A stretch of DNA of 64,000 nt from Basidiobolus meristosporus CBS 931.73 (taxonomy: Eukaryota; Basidiobolomycota; Basidiobolomycetes; Basidiobolales; Basidiobolaceae). Under the pieces are notes generated by a model. The model ran no database searches. It was not told the origin of the DNA and worked only from the letters and a program-made list of their open reading frames with translations. The position numbers were made by a program, and so were the translations under genes. Positions 45,176 through 57,524 of the stretch are shown here, piece after piece; within the stretch, counting starts at the first letter, position 1, and every line of letters begins with the position of its first letter. The stretch lies in the NCBI GenBank assembly GCA_002104905.1, contig MCFE01000018.1, forward strand, positions 124,001 to 188,000. The letters run 5' to 3'.

Positions 45176-45490
45176 TATTTATCGAGGATTTGCATCCTGT
45201 AGTTAATGAAAATATAAATCGGATTTTGATCTCGGTCAATTTCGTTCAGCTTAGCACACTACTGCTCCCAATAATTCTTTCAATTATTGGCTAACTTGTC
45301 ATTTTAGAGATATTTAGGCATGAATTTGGGTGCAAGGTCACTGTCATACGTAACTGGTGTACTAAGCACTAGCATATCACAAACAAAACTAACGGTTTAC
45401 ACTGTCACCTGAAATATTACATCCTCACAGAATGAAATCGAATATGCTGAGAAAAAAACAATCACTGGGCCAGATACTTTTGAATTGCAC

Positions 45491-46680
45491 TCCATAAATT
45501 TCACGCTTCATGCCTATTAAGAACAACTTGACCTTGATCGAATTCAATAAAATAATTACCAACTGAATTCTAGTATCACGGTCAAAAGATAAACTTTATT
45601 CCCTATGTAATACAAACAATGCGACTGATTGATTGGCAGTTCTTTAATAACTCTCACCACCCATCTGTGAGGATAAAGCCTTAAAGGGATAAGTACGGTT
45701 TTATCGGTAAAAGATGTATTCAGATAGAAATCGATGAGGTGCAAGTGAATATATGCCCGGATATACCTGAAATGGGTAGATTCTCTTTTGTTCATACCTT
45801 GCTTATCCCAATGGATCAGCCACTCGGTAGATCGAGATTGTCTAAGGATCCGATTAGTGCTGATTTACATTGACCTCTATGCTGGGTGCAAATAACATGT
45901 GAGGTTCAACGATGTGAATGTTGCAATAGATATAGAGGGCTGGTGCAAAGTGGCCGAGTCTGCATTACTATCAATGGCTGTTGACCATAGGCTCTCGGAT
46001 TGATAATGCTATATGCGAGGAGTGGATAAATCATAACCAAAGATACAGCATAAAAGGCAAATTACGGCGTGTGCAGGTGAATATATGCTCAGATATACCT
46101 GAACAAGGTGGATCTCATTTTCAAAAATGACTTATCTCCCAGATTTAGCCACATGGTGTATCTAGATTGATGAAGCATCCGATTGGTACCGATTCCAATG
46201 TGGGAATGGATATAGAGGCTTGGAGCAAAGTGACAGACTCAGCTTTATCACCGATATCTGTCGACTATGACCCCGGAACAATATGCTATACGCAAAAAGG
46301 GAAAAATTATTACCAAAGATGCAGTATAAAAGGCAGGCTATGAGATGACAAACAGCAAGCCTAGTTCCACTCTACAAAAAGCCCGCCGTTAGACTGAATA
46401 TTCCGTTCGCAGTGTCTCTGCTTGGCAGCCTTGCATCTGGAGGTCATTGCTCTACCAGTGCCGGTGTCGTTGACATGAGCTTCCAAGCGTGTCATGTTGA
46501 ATCCGAACCTCAAGTCGCCAGCGTAAAGTCAAAGTATGTTTGATGTAATGACTAGAGTACTTGTAAAGAATAAAACGTCTATCGAGGGTGAATCTTAGTT
46601 GAATGTATGATATGGGTTGGGTTGAGTAATTGTGAATGGACACAATCTCTCCTGTAAGGGAGTAGGAAATATTGGGCTCG
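45491..46680. repeat. 1.19-kb direct repeat, left copy
   Basis: Nearly identical to 51241-52430, displaced by exactly 5,750 bp, with only a handful of differences (for example CGAATTC versus CAGTTC near 45540, and AAATATT versus AAACATT at 46667). Internally it contains two tandem versions of the promoter-proximal segment (about 45730-46050 and 46070-46340). Confidence 0.95.
46321..46670 (+). repeat. TATA-to-AATAAA cassette, copy 1
   Basis: GCAGTATAAAAGG starts the cassette; AATAAA is at about 46571. Between them one frame reads LNIPFAVSLLGSLASGGHCS and then MSFQACHVESEPQVASVKSK to a TGA. Faces the central segment at 46745. Confidence 0.75.
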
Positions 46681-46744
46681 GGTAAATCAAGTAGAGCAGC
46701 TTAATATGGGTTCAAGGAATTGATTAACCTGATGCATTTCAGTT

Positions 46745-47017
46745 GTGTTTTGGTGGACACGAGCATTCTTGCGGTCGTATCTGACAATAGGATGGGCGGA
46801 AAACTTGTTCACTTACGCTAAAGCCAAAGAAGTCGCAGTTTCTGAATCGACTATTATCGTACTATACACAATGATGGTTTACAGTATGCATTTAAAAGAT
46901 GATCACATTGGGAAATATGGTCACATCAGGTTTCCCGCAGACGGTAGACTCTTTCACCAAATTACTGTAGGGTTCAATCGAAAGCAAGGCTCTCGCGGAT
47001 TATTGAACACCCACTAA
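46745..47017 (+). pseudogene. Central-segment exon relic, copy 1
   Basis: 90-codon frame containing RAFLRSYLTIGWAENLFTYA and HLKDDH. Homologous in the same frame to 52800-52960 and to the minus strand at 61190-61020. The end (RKQGSRGLL) is in a different frame from the copies at 55227 and 60757, so it is decayed. Confidence 0.45.
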
Positions 47018-47224
47018 GCTGAATGAAAGCCAAATCTTGGCTCGATATATTCATATCACCAGAATTCATCGACGGTTGCGAACTAAATATGCCGGACTAC
47101 AGCTGTTTGAAATTCATATCGACATGCAGAAACTGACTGTTTCATCGTAGCAATCAATATATACATGTTGCGCAACGTTAAACCCATACTAAGCTACACC
47201 ACATGAATTGTCCAAGCCAAAAGT

Positions 47225-47575
47225 TTCCTACTTCCTTACAGGAGAGATTGTGTCCATTCACAATTACTCAACCCAACCCATATCATACATTCAACTAAGA
47301 TTCACCCTCGATAGACGTTTTATTCTTTACAAGTACTCTAGTCATTACATCAAACATACTTTGACTTTACGCTGGCGACTTGAGGTTCGGATTCAACATG
47401 ACACGCTTGGAAGCTCATGTCAACGACACCGGCACTGGTAGAGCAATGACCTCCAGATGCAAGGCTGCCAAGCAGAGACGCTGCGAACGGAATATTCAGT
47501 CTAACGGCGGGCTTTTTGTAGAGTGGAACTAGGCTTGCTGTTTGTCATCTCATAGCCTACCTTTTATACTGCATC
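47225..47575 (-). repeat. TATA-to-AATAAA cassette, copy 2 (inverted)
   Basis: Reverse complement of copy 1, almost identical, so copies 1 and 2 form an inverted pair of about 350 bp arms around a centre of about 550 bp. Confidence 0.85.
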
Positions 47576-47589
47576 TTTGGTAATGATTT

Positions 47590-48360
47590 TTCCCCTCTGG
47601 GCAATAGAATTGTGCTGCGCAGACCTATTATTTCAGGGTTGTGGCTGACTTATTCAGGGGCTAGCAAGTTCGGTATCGAATTTTCATTTGTCGTCTATTG
47701 CATCATGCGCTGTGATATCATGATTCTGGGTCGTTGTTAGCAGTTTTGAACAGAAATCCAGAATTGTCATTCCCAACCAATCAGATATTCTAGTGGTAAC
47801 CGAGATCTACGGAGTTATGTGTACAGATAGGCCAAATTTGAGTGTGATAAACCTCTCTTCATAAGTGGCACACATACAGTAGTTAGGCAAGAACATAGAC
47901 TGTATAATACCTGGAACTTTTATTTTTGCGTTGTTCTAAGGATAAATTTGTTCTGATTCTCCAAATACAATAATTCGCACTACCTTGCTGTGGATATGAA
48001 GTACTCGACATCTGGGGTGATTTGGCACAACTAATTGGAACTGATAAATCAATCTGAATATTCTATACTGTTGATAAGGAGCCGGTCGCAACTCCTCATG
48101 CCATTATCTGTTGACACATAATCATACTGCTAAGTTGGATACTACAGTTCGTACTTCATCACCATTAGCGGACTAGCCAGTTTATATGTATACTCAAGTA
48201 TTGTCTGGGGTACTGGCTCTATCCCAATCACGCTTCTATACCGAATTAAGGCGTTTTCCTCACAGATAGATAGCAAGAGTCATTAAATAGGTTCTGTACG
48301 GTTCTATCAGCACAAGCAGTATGCAGATACAAATCGACGATGTGCAGATGCTAGAATTAG
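47590..48360. repeat. Distal repeat block, copy 1
   Basis: Aligns with 53930-54960, 59040-59880 and 61690-62400; shared landmarks include TGCCATTATCTGTTGACA (48098) and TTAGCGGACTA (48165). No intact gene. Confidence 0.65.
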
Positions 48361-48612
48361 GTGAATCAACTCATGTTGGTAACTGGTTTATCTCCCATAA
48401 TTAACCACTTAGTAGATCTATATCGCCGAAGCATACAATTAGTACAGATTCTCATTGATCTCTACTTTGGGAATAAACGACATGAGAGGTCCAACAATGT
48501 CAATGTGGGAATGGATATCGAGGCCTGGAGCAAAGTGGCTGAATCTGCATTATTTCCCAGGACTTTCGATCATGGCTATGGAATAACAATGCCATATGCA
48601 AGTAGGGGATAA
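48361..48612 (+). pseudogene. Pre-cassette open frame, most intact copy
   Basis: 83 codons ending GMDIEAWSKVAESALFPRTF... to a TAA. The EAWSKVA(D/E) block is kept in frame at 46230, 60110 and 62630. In other copies the upstream half has stops. Unknown family. Confidence 0.4.
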
Positions 48613-48617
48613 ATCAT

Positions 48618-48870
48618 TGCCAAAGATGCAGCGTGAAGCGTAGACTATGGTATGACCAACAGCAAGCCTAGTTTCACTGTACAAAAAGTCAGCCATTGAA
48701 CTAACTATTCTGTTGACAGCATCTCCACTTCACAGCCTTCCATCATGTGGTTACTACTGTACAAGTGCATGTCAAGTTTACTCGAACTTCCACACATGTC
48801 GTGGTATATCTGAATCACATGCCAAATGTGTTGTCAATGTTTAAACAGATAGAACCGTACAGAACCCATT
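48618..48870 (+). repeat. TATA-to-AATAAA cassette, diverged copy
   Basis: Same layout as the other cassettes but strongly diverged. One frame stays open from ASLVSLYKKSA to CRGISESHAKCVVNV, six Cys in about 40 residues. Not enough to call a gene. Confidence 0.45.
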
Positions 48871-49110
48871 TAACAACTCTTACCACCCATGTATTCAAGG
48901 TAAATCGGTATGTAATTTAAACAATGCAGCTGATTGATTGAGTGCTCTTGAAGTAAACACCTTGACAGCAATACTATAGTTCCAGTTAGTAATTATTTTA
49001 TTGAATTGGATCCAGGTCTGACTATTCACAACAGGGACATAATGGTAACTTAATCAGTGTGACTCAAAAGGTTCATATATGTTAGTAATTATCCTCTATC
49101 AGCTTTAATA

Positions 49111-49421
49111 TGTTGTAAGAGTTTTGGAGATATTGGAAGTGATTGAGAGAACAAGTATATTATATGGCTTTTACTTGGTGATTTATTAAATGTAAAAGTA
49201 GTATTTGTTCTTTTACATGATCTTGGCAAAACAAACATGTAGAATATGTTTAGGAAGGTCCCAAGAACATTTGTGTAAAGTTCGGGACTGTTTGGACAAC
49301 TTTGAGATATTTCATGTTCTGGGGACCTGATATTTTGGTGAAAATATTCTAAGATTTGTAGGCAATGATCCAAGTGACGAAGTTAGGTGAATATATAGGT
49401 GTAATTACGAAATTTACAACA
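49111..49421 (-). mobile_element. Solo copia-like LTR
   Basis: 311 bp, TGTTGTAAGAGTTTTGG to TTTACAACA, with an internal deletion relative to the 345-350 bp copies. No target duplication found. Confidence 0.8.
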
Positions 49422-50500
49422 GCCTTCACATCATAGCCATTTAATGTAGTCACTGGATTACAAAAACATATTTCCCTGATGATCCCACCAAATGACAATC
49501 ACTAAACTCTGATCCAAGGACATTGAGTTGCTCATATCTTTAGACACCTTGCCAATACTTCTGCAATGCAAATGACTTTATATTTACCAAAACTTGACCA
49601 AAATGCATTCCACATGTTGCATTTATTGCCACTAGCCAGATGCGTATCATAGAGGTTCAATTAGATATTCTATACGAAGGATTGCAAGGTATATGCGAAT
49701 AAATCAACTACCTTCCAATATTTCAGCTCAACAAGAAATATTTACACCCAGGTAGCTCATCCAATGGGTTATTGCTTGTTGAGAATCAGTTGCTTGCGAA
49801 TCTGGATCACAAGATGACTAGACTATTCGTGACTCACGAATACAAAACGCGTTGTGTATTTCTAAAAGTAGATGGTTAAAAATGATTCAATTGCAATGCT
49901 GATCACTCCTTGATTTTAGTCCTGAGACGCGTCATGCTCTAGCAGGCATCATTGGTAGAGTGGTTATCATGCTGTCACTATATATAGCGGAAATACACAT
50001 TTGATGACTTCTCAAGTCAATGGATTCAGAGCTCCGTACCGCAATGCTTTGGATAATACTCTGTTCAGCCCAGGATAGCCAATGAAGAGTATTCTCAAAG
50101 TTGATGCTTAAAAGTGTTTCAAATGAGTGCAATGCTGATCACTACTTGATTTTAGTGCTGAGGCGAGTAGTGATTAGCCCTGCCATCATATATATATATA
50201 TCGGAAAAAGGAATATGATAACTTTTCAAGAGTGTTCATTGGATCCTGAGCTCCGTACCGCAGTGCTTTGGGTACTATTCTGTTTGGCCCAAGATGGCCA
50301 ATGAGCAGTATCCGAGATCCTTCAAAATACTTCGGGGGTATACTGTATACATATCAGGGGTCGGCGGAGACTATAAATTAATGACTACCGCTAGATGATT
50401 GATTAAGTATTTCTCCGCTCTTTATAATATCTTTGATCAGCCGATTCCGTGATTTGCCCTGCGTCTGCGTGGTGCCACCGTATTCCGTTTCCAGCTGTAG
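49422..50500. repeat. Repeat-family block homologous to 44141-44870
   Basis: Contains two internal versions (about 49860-50095 and 50100-50320) of a block with GTGTTTCAA, TGCTGATC and GCCAATGA landmarks. No intact gene. Confidence 0.5.
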
Positions 50501-50972
50501 GATGCCGCCCAGTACCCTTGTACTTTGTGAAGGTTGCCAGAAAGTTATCGGTGTTACTATGTTGAAATGAGCAGATCTATGAATAAAAGCTTTTCAAGGA
50601 TATCATTGTTTTTATGAAGTAGTCTACCTTGTCATTGCTACTTGATACGGTTTTAATCAATACCTGACTCGTTGTGAGTTTGGTGGAAGCACAGATATCG
50701 CGGGCTAGCAATATTTGTAACATAGTGCTGGTGCATTCTGAAACTCAAGAGCCCAATGCATCCAATATTAAACTGTGATACATAGAACCTCATCTGTGGA
50801 AAGTTCCCCGGTTATTTTACCCTGGCTGGCATACTTTATCCAGGCTTTCAATCCAGCAATCTATGGGTATTTGCACCGGTAAATAATAGAGTAATAGTCG
50901 GATTTTGATGTGTGGCAATTTGTATCTCTGTGCTTAGTAACACTCTACTGTTCCCAATAATTCTTTCAGTAA

Positions 50973-51176
50973 TTACCTAATTTCTTGCCGTTCTAGAGAG
51001 TGCATAGGCATAAATTTGGGTTTAAGGTTATTATGGTGACTGAATAGTATACCAAGCACTAGCATATCACTAACAAAACTCAACTGACGGTTGATACTGT
51101 TGTCTGAAATGTTATATCCTCGCAGAATGCTGTCGCCTGAGCTAGAATGTAATCGAAATAGGATGAGTGAATTCAT
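50973..51176 (-). pseudogene. Unknown-family exon ending at a splice donor, copy 2
   Basis: 67-codon frame, MNSLILFRLHSSSGDSIL... to PMHSLERQEIR. The last codon is split by GTAATTAC, a good donor also present at 56823. Compared with 56606-56827 about two thirds of residues are the same and many others conservative, consistent with an exon rather than random sequence. Whether the start is real or the exon begins further upstream is open. Confidence 0.45.
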
Positions 51177-51240
51177 TGCGCATCTTTTAGTTATGCTAAT
51201 GGAAAATAATAATTAGCCCAGAAGTACTTTTGAATCACAC

Positions 51241-52430
51241 TCCATAAATTTCACGCTTCATGCCTATTAAGAACAACTTGACCTTAATCCAGTTCAATAA
51301 AATAATTACCAACTGAATTCTAGTATCACGGTCAAAAGATAAACTTTATTCCCTATGTAATACAAACAATGTGACTGATTGATTGGCAGTTCTTTAATAA
51401 CTCTCACCACCCATCTGTGAGGATAAAGCCTTAAAGGGATAAGTACGGTTTTATCGGTAAAAGATGTATTCAGATAGAAATCGATGAGGTGCAAGTGAAT
51501 ATATGCCCGGATATACCTGAAATGGGTAGATTCTCTTTTGTTCATACCTTGCTTATCCCAATGGATCAGCCACTCGGTAGATCGAGATTGTCTAAGGATC
51601 CGATTAGTGCTGATTTACATTGACCTCTATGCTGGGTGCAAATAACATGTGAGGTTCAACGATGTGAATGTTGCAATAGATATAGAGGGCTGGTGCAAAG
51701 TGGCCGAGTCTGCATTACTATCAATGGCTGTTGACCATAGGCTCTCGGATTGATAATGCTATATGCGAGGAGTGGATAAATCATAACCAAAGATACAGCA
51801 TAAAAGGCAAATTACGGCGTGTGCAGGTGAATATATGCTCAGATATACCTGAACAAGGTGGATCTCATTTTCAAAAATGACTTATCTCCCAGATTTAGCC
51901 ACATGGTGTATCTAGATTGATGAAGCATCCGATTGGTACCGATTCCAATGTGGGAATGGATATAGAGGCTTGGAGCAAAGTGACAGACTCAGCTTTATCA
52001 CCGATATCTGTCGACTATGACCCCGGAACAATATGCTATACGCAAAAAGGGAAAAATTATTACCAAAGATGCAGTATAAAAGGCAGGCTATGAGATGACA
52101 AACAGCAAGCCTAGTTCCACTCTACAAAAAGCCCGCCGTTAGACTGAATATTCCGTTCGCAGTGTCTCTGCTTGGCAGCCTTGCATCTGGAGGTCATTGC
52201 TCTACCAGTGCCGGTGTCGTTGACATGAGCTTCCAAGCGTGTCATGTTGAATCCGAACCTCAAGTCGCCAGCGTAAAGTCAAAGTATGTTTGATGTAATG
52301 ACTAGAGTACTTGTAAAGAATAAAACGTCTATCGAGGGTGAATCTTAGTTGAATGTATGATATGGGTTGGGTTGAGTAATTGTGAATGGACACAATCTCT
52401 CCTGTAAGGGAGTAGGAAACATTGGGCTCG
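51241..52430. repeat. 1.19-kb direct repeat, right copy
   Basis: Partner of 45491-46680. It includes a full cassette at its right end and the tandem promoter-proximal segments. Confidence 0.95.
52071..52420 (+). repeat. TATA-to-AATAAA cassette, copy 3
   Basis: Essentially identical to copy 1 (46321). Faces the central segment at 52700-53300. Confidence 0.85.
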
Positions 52431-52719
52431 GGTAAGGCAAGTATAGTAGCTTAATATGGATTTAATTTTGCACCATATTTATATACAAATGGCCAGAACC
52501 AAGCATGAATAATTCTGAACTGTGGAGGGGTTATATTTCACATTAAGTAAATTACATTGATTTCATTCCCACATTCATGAGTTTAACAATGTCTACTATG
52601 CCGCTTATCATACCATGAGTATGGGCCTTTGTATATACAACCAACGTAAACTTAAAATCCTGCGCAACGTTGAAGAGGAAGAACCCATGGATATTATACA
52701 CAGTGGTAATTTGATTGGA

Positions 52720-52975
52720 AATGGAGCCAGTCAAATTGCGATGGCGTAAACTGCAGAAATCTCCACTAAATGCCATAGGATTGATTATACCCGGTGTATT
52801 TCAGTTATGCTTTGGTGGACACAAGAGCATTTTGGCGGTCGTATCTGACGTTGGGGTGGGTAGAAGGCTTGTTCACTGACGCCAAAGCTAACGAAGTCTC
52901 AGCTCAGAACGCATTGACTTGGAGGACGTCCGAACTGCCGAATTTCTATCAGGTCTTCTGAATCGACTAATATCG
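52720..52975 (+). pseudogene. Central-segment exon relics, copy 2
   Basis: An ATG at 52723 opens MEPVKLRW; after a possible intron (GTAAAC...TTTCAG, 52747-52807) a second piece reads ALVDTRAFWRSYLTLGWVEG, TDAKANEVSAQNALTWR and TSELPNFY. The minus-strand homologue near 61250-61020 has the same order (MGSVKLLW, then YLTLGWAEDVFNYAKANEY). Strong hint of a real, intron-containing parental gene. Confidence 0.45.
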
Positions 52976-53306
52976 TAACCAAGTACTGCTGTACATAACA
53001 TTGGTGTACATTAACGTATTTATGCATTTAAAGGATGAGAACTTCATGCCCTTCACTACCATTCAAGCTGGGTAGGTGACACATTAAGAAATATGGACAG
53101 TTAAGTTGTTATACTCTAACTAAATAACTGTTAGATTCAGACAAAAGAAAGGCTCTCCCAGATATGCCATGATAAAATTCGTCGAATGAAAGCCACATCC
53201 TTGTTCGATATACATATCCTCAGAAACCTTCGACACTCCGGAACCAAAAATTCGCAGGTTTAGCATCCATACTAAGATACCATACTTAGATTACCCGAGC
53301 CCAACG

Positions 53307-53654
53307 TTTCCTACTCCCTTACAGGAGAGATAGTGTCCATTCACAATTACTCAACCCAACCCATATCATACATTCAACTAAGATTCACCCTCGATAGACG
53401 TTTTATTCTTTACAAGTACTCAAGTCATTACATCAAACATACTTTGACTTTACGCTGGCGACTTGAGGTTCGGATTCAACATGACACGCTTGTAAGTTCA
53501 TGTCAACTACACCGGCACTGGGACAGTAGTGACCTCCAGATGGAAGGCTGCCAAGCGGAGACGCTGCAAACGGAATATTCAGTCTAACGGCGGGCTTTTT
53601 GTAGAGTGAAACTAGGCTTGATGTTTGTCAAACCCTAGTCAGCCTTTTATGCTG
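53307..53654 (-). repeat. TATA-to-AATAAA cassette, copy 4 (inverted)
   Basis: Inverted partner of copy 3. Beyond it the homology to the promoter-proximal segment continues in reverse to about 53890. Confidence 0.85.
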
Positions 53655-53929
53655 CATCTTTGGTAATGATTTATCCACTCCTTGCGTATGACATTATTGA
53701 TCCGGGGTAATGATCGACAGTTATTGGTAATAATGCAGAGTCTGCCACTTTGCTCCAGGCCTCTATATCCATTCACACATTGACATCGTTGGACCTCACA
53801 TGTCGTTTATTCCCAAAGTAGAGATCAATGAGAATCTGTACTAATTGTATGCTTCGGCGATATAGATCTACCAAGTGTTAATATATTTCCAGGGTTGTAT
53901 CTGGATAGAATATTTACTCACGAGTAGCC

Positions 53930-54960
53930 ATCTTGGTAATGATTTTTCCATTTGTTTTAATATGCCTGTTGTGATATCCCGATGCCGGGTCATGGCCTTC
54001 AGTTCTGTACAGAAATCAAGAATCTTTATTTTGCATCAATCAGGCACTTTGGGAGTAACCCAGATCTATGCAGTTCCTATGCGTCAAGATAGCCTCAATA
54101 TGGGCGTGAAACACCCTTAGATCTAATATGTTTCAGCCATAAGCATCTGCTAATCCTCGAGTTGTATCAAAAAACTACGCATCTGGAGGGAGCCATTGGC
54201 ATCTTATTTAATTATCCCCCTCACTCCAGTAGGCATTAAATCAACCTTTGGTAAGTGGCACATATACCGTAACTAGCTTGTCAGTAATGTGAACTAAAAG
54301 ATATTTATATCTTGTATTTTTTGTATTGTTGTTCCAGAGAGAAATATGATCTGATACTCTTGTTGTTTTCAGTAAGCGGCATAATGATTGGCAGCACCTT
54401 GCCGTGGATATGAGATATGTTTCACTTGTTGGATGGTTTGAATCAACTAATCGAATTGATAAATCTATCCGAATATCTACACACTTGACATGGTGCCGCT
54501 CAGAATTCATCATGCCATCATCTGTTGACATATAATCATACTACTAAGTTGGAAACCAGGGTCCGTATTTCACCACAGTTTAGCGGACTACCCGGTTGAT
54601 AGGTATAAATGTGTCAGCCAGGATACGATTATAGTGATGCGCTATATAATGCTGCCAACAGTTATGCATTTTGCTTTCAAGTATGGCGTAGTGCATAATC
54701 AATCGACTATTTATAATACGTTTCTGTAGCCAGTTGAGCAATGGCTCTACATCAAGGCCATCATTGCAATGTTATCCCCATGCTACTGACCGGGGAATTA
54801 GCATTATCACAATCGTGCTACCATCAGATGTGAGCATTAGCATCTGGTGACAAAAGCAAACCTATCAAGATATTTTCATTAAGACCCACCAATCTATCAG
54901 TCGCATTGTTGGCATTGCATGACGATTTAAGGCATTACCTTTCGCAGATTTGTGGTGAGA
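53930..54960. repeat. Distal repeat block, copy 2
   Basis: Homologue of 47590-48360 and others. A minus-strand frame 54531-54241 (96 codons, MSTDDGMMNSERHHVKCVDI...) is open here but frameshifted in the copy at 59460. Confidence 0.6.
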
Positions 54961-55226
54961 GTTGTTAAAGGGATTTGTACGGTTCTATCAGTAGAAGCAG
55001 TAGTCGTATAGAAATCAATCAAGTGCACGTGGAATATATGCTCCGATATACCTGAATTGGCTGGATTCTCTCATGTTCGTAACTGGTTTATCTCAGTCAA
55101 TCAGCCACTCGGTGGATCGAGATTGCTGAAGGTTCCGATAAGTGCTGATTTGCATTAACCTCTACGTCGGGAACAGATGACATATGCAGCCCACTTCACT
55201 ACCATTAAAACTGGGTAGGTGACACA

Positions 55227-55502
55227 TTGGGAAAAATGGTCACAGCAGGTTTCCTGAAGTCGGTAAACACTTCCGCCAAATTACTGATGAATTTAGTCGA
55301 AAGCAAGGCTCTCTGGGATATTTCACGATACCAGTATGCTGAGCGAAAACCAGATGTTTGTTCTGCCTGCAAATCTCCAAACGCCCTCAAACGGTTCGCG
55401 ACTGCGTACGCCGGGCTCAGCTGTTTGAAATTTGTATCTACATCCGTATGTTTACTTCATTTTTATCATAGCAATCCCATTATGTATATTACGCGACGTT
55501 GA
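55227..55502 (+). pseudogene. Central-segment exon relic, copy 3
   Basis: 91 codons: MVTAGFLKSVNTSAKLLMNL, VESKALWDISRYQYAERKPD, then a Cys-containing tail. The first part matches the minus strand at 60880-60757 (TGFLTSVDSFTTLLLNLVKS, KALWDI). The left arm preceding it is truncated at about 55190. Confidence 0.45.
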
Positions 55503-55544
55503 ATTTATGCTCAGCTACTAAACTTGCAACACTCCAACACGAAT

Positions 55545-55880
55545 ATTCCTTAATCCCTCACAGAAGAAATAGTGCCCATACATGACTAACAAACCTAGAC
55601 CATATCATACATTCACCCTCGATAGACGTTTTATTCCTTACAAGTACTCTAGTGGCTACAGCAAATATACCGTGACTTGATGCTGGTGACCTGCGTTACG
55701 GATATAACATGACACGCTTGGAAATAGACGTGTGCACTGGTACTGGTACAAGAGTAACCTCCGGATGGAAGGCTGTCAAGCGGAGACGCTGCAAACGGAA
55801 TATTCAGTCTAACGGCGGGCTTTTTGTAGAGTGAAACTAGGCTTGATGTTTGTCAAACCCTAGTCAGCCTTTTATGCTGC
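55545..55880 (-). repeat. TATA-to-AATAAA cassette, copy 5
   Basis: Reverse orientation, more diverged than copies 1-4 but complete from TTCCTTAATCCCTCACAG to TTTTATGCTGC. The promoter-proximal segment follows in reverse, twice, to about 56350. Confidence 0.8.
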
Positions 55881-56605
55881 ATCTTTGGTAATGATTTATC
55901 CACTCCTTGCGTATGGCATAATTGTTCCAGGGTCATGATCGAAAGCTATTGGTAGCAATGCAGAGTCTGCCACTTTGCTCCAGGCCTCTATATCCATTCA
56001 CACATTGACATCGCTGAGCTTCACATGACATTTGTTCCCAATGTAGAGGTCAACGCGAATCATCACTAATCGGAACCTGCAGCAATATCGATCTACCGAG
56101 TGGCCGATTCCCTGAGATAAGCCAGTCACATTCACATTGCTGGGCTGCACATGTCATCTGTTCCCGACGTAGAGGTTAATGCAAATCAGCACTTATCGGA
56201 ACCTTCAGCAAGCTCGATCTACCGAGTGGCCAATTCACTGAGATAAGTCAGTTATGAACATGAGAGAATCCAGCCAATTCAGGTATATCCGAGCATATAT
56301 TCCATCTGCATATCGTCAATTTCTATCTGAATACTGCTTGTACCGATAGAACCGTACAGATCCCTTCAATAACTCTTGCCACCTATCTGTGAGGATAAAG
56401 CCTTAAAGAACCGCCAATCAATCAGTCGCCTTGTTTGCATTGCCCAGGGAATTAAGTTTATATCTTGAAAATGATGGTCCAATTCAATAAAATAATTGCC
56501 AACTGAATTCTAGCAAGGTCAAGTTATTTATAATAGGTATACAGTGTTAAATTTATGCAGTGCAATTCAATAGCACTTCTGGGCTAGTGATTATTCTCGG
56601 TTAGC

Positions 56606-56827
56606 ATGAAAAATGAAAGCGCAATGAATCAACTCAACATATTTCTATTTCATTCTAGCTCAGTCAACATCATTCTGGGAGGTTATAATATTTCAGGCAA
56701 CAGTATAAAAAGTTGGTTGCGTTTAGTTTGCGATATGCTAGTGCTTGGTATACTATTCAATCACTACAATTGCCTTGCACCAAAATTTATGCCTATACAT
56801 TCTCTAGTACGGCAAGAAATTAGGTAA
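56606..56827 (+). pseudogene. Unknown-family exon ending at a splice donor, copy 3
   Basis: 73-codon frame ending PIHSLVRQEIR with donor GTAATTAC splitting the last codon, homologous to 50973-51176. A homologous stretch near 45240-45420 (minus strand) contains several stops. Confidence 0.45.
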
Positions 56828-56879
56828 TTACTGAATTCGCCTTAGAGATCAAAATCCGACTATTACTCCATTATTTACC

Positions 56880-57340
56880 AGTGCAAATACCCATGAATTA
56901 CTGGATTGGAACTCTGGACTTAGGCTGCTAGCTAGGGTAGAATACCCAGTGTGCTTTCTTCTAACCACATTCGAAATATATTTTATATACACAGTAATTG
57001 ATTTTGGTTTTTGAACCTCAATGTCAAATAAGGCTGCATACCTGGCAGTTCAGTCAAGTGGGCAAGTTAATATTACTGGTGAGTAATGATGATCCACCAT
57101 ATTTCTGCTACGCGATAACAATATATCTGCCATTTGGTTGTATTCATCATGTGTCGTGTGTTGATGAATCCGTAACAAGCACCAATGACAGGGTAAGCGA
57201 TAAAAAACTAAATAGAAATTTTCTGAAAAGCGCTTGTTCGCTAATCTACTCAATTCGACATAGTAGCACCGATGACTTCCTGAAAACCTTCAAACCCCAC
57301 GATGTACGAGGGTGTTGCAATGTCAGACTTGCATGATCCA
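56880..57340 (+). pseudogene. Unknown-family downstream exon, copy 3
   Basis: Homologous to the minus strand at 45175-44875 and 50870-50500. The frame near 57242 reads IYSIRHSSTDDFLKTFKPHD; the copy at about 50580 (minus) reads ICSFQHSNTDNFLATFTKY in the corresponding frame. Codon-aligned substitutions support former coding. Confidence 0.45.
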
Positions 57341-57524
57341 ACAGCTTGAAAGGGAATACGGTTGTTACCACGCAAACAGAGTAAATGACGAAATCGGCTA
57401 ATTGTAAATATTATCAGGATAGGAGAAATACTTGTTCCATTACCTAATGGAGTCCTTTTCTTTATATGCCGCCTACCCCTGGCCTACATGCACTTAAAAG
57501 GGTCTTGAGTGCCTTCTTACGTCA

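Noticed and set aside
46452-46643. 63-codon frame repeated identically four times (46452-, 47208+, 52202-, 53333+)
   Set aside because: It is antisense to the cassette; the four copies are near-identical DNA so give no independent support, and diverged copies (55560, 63700) have stops in that frame.
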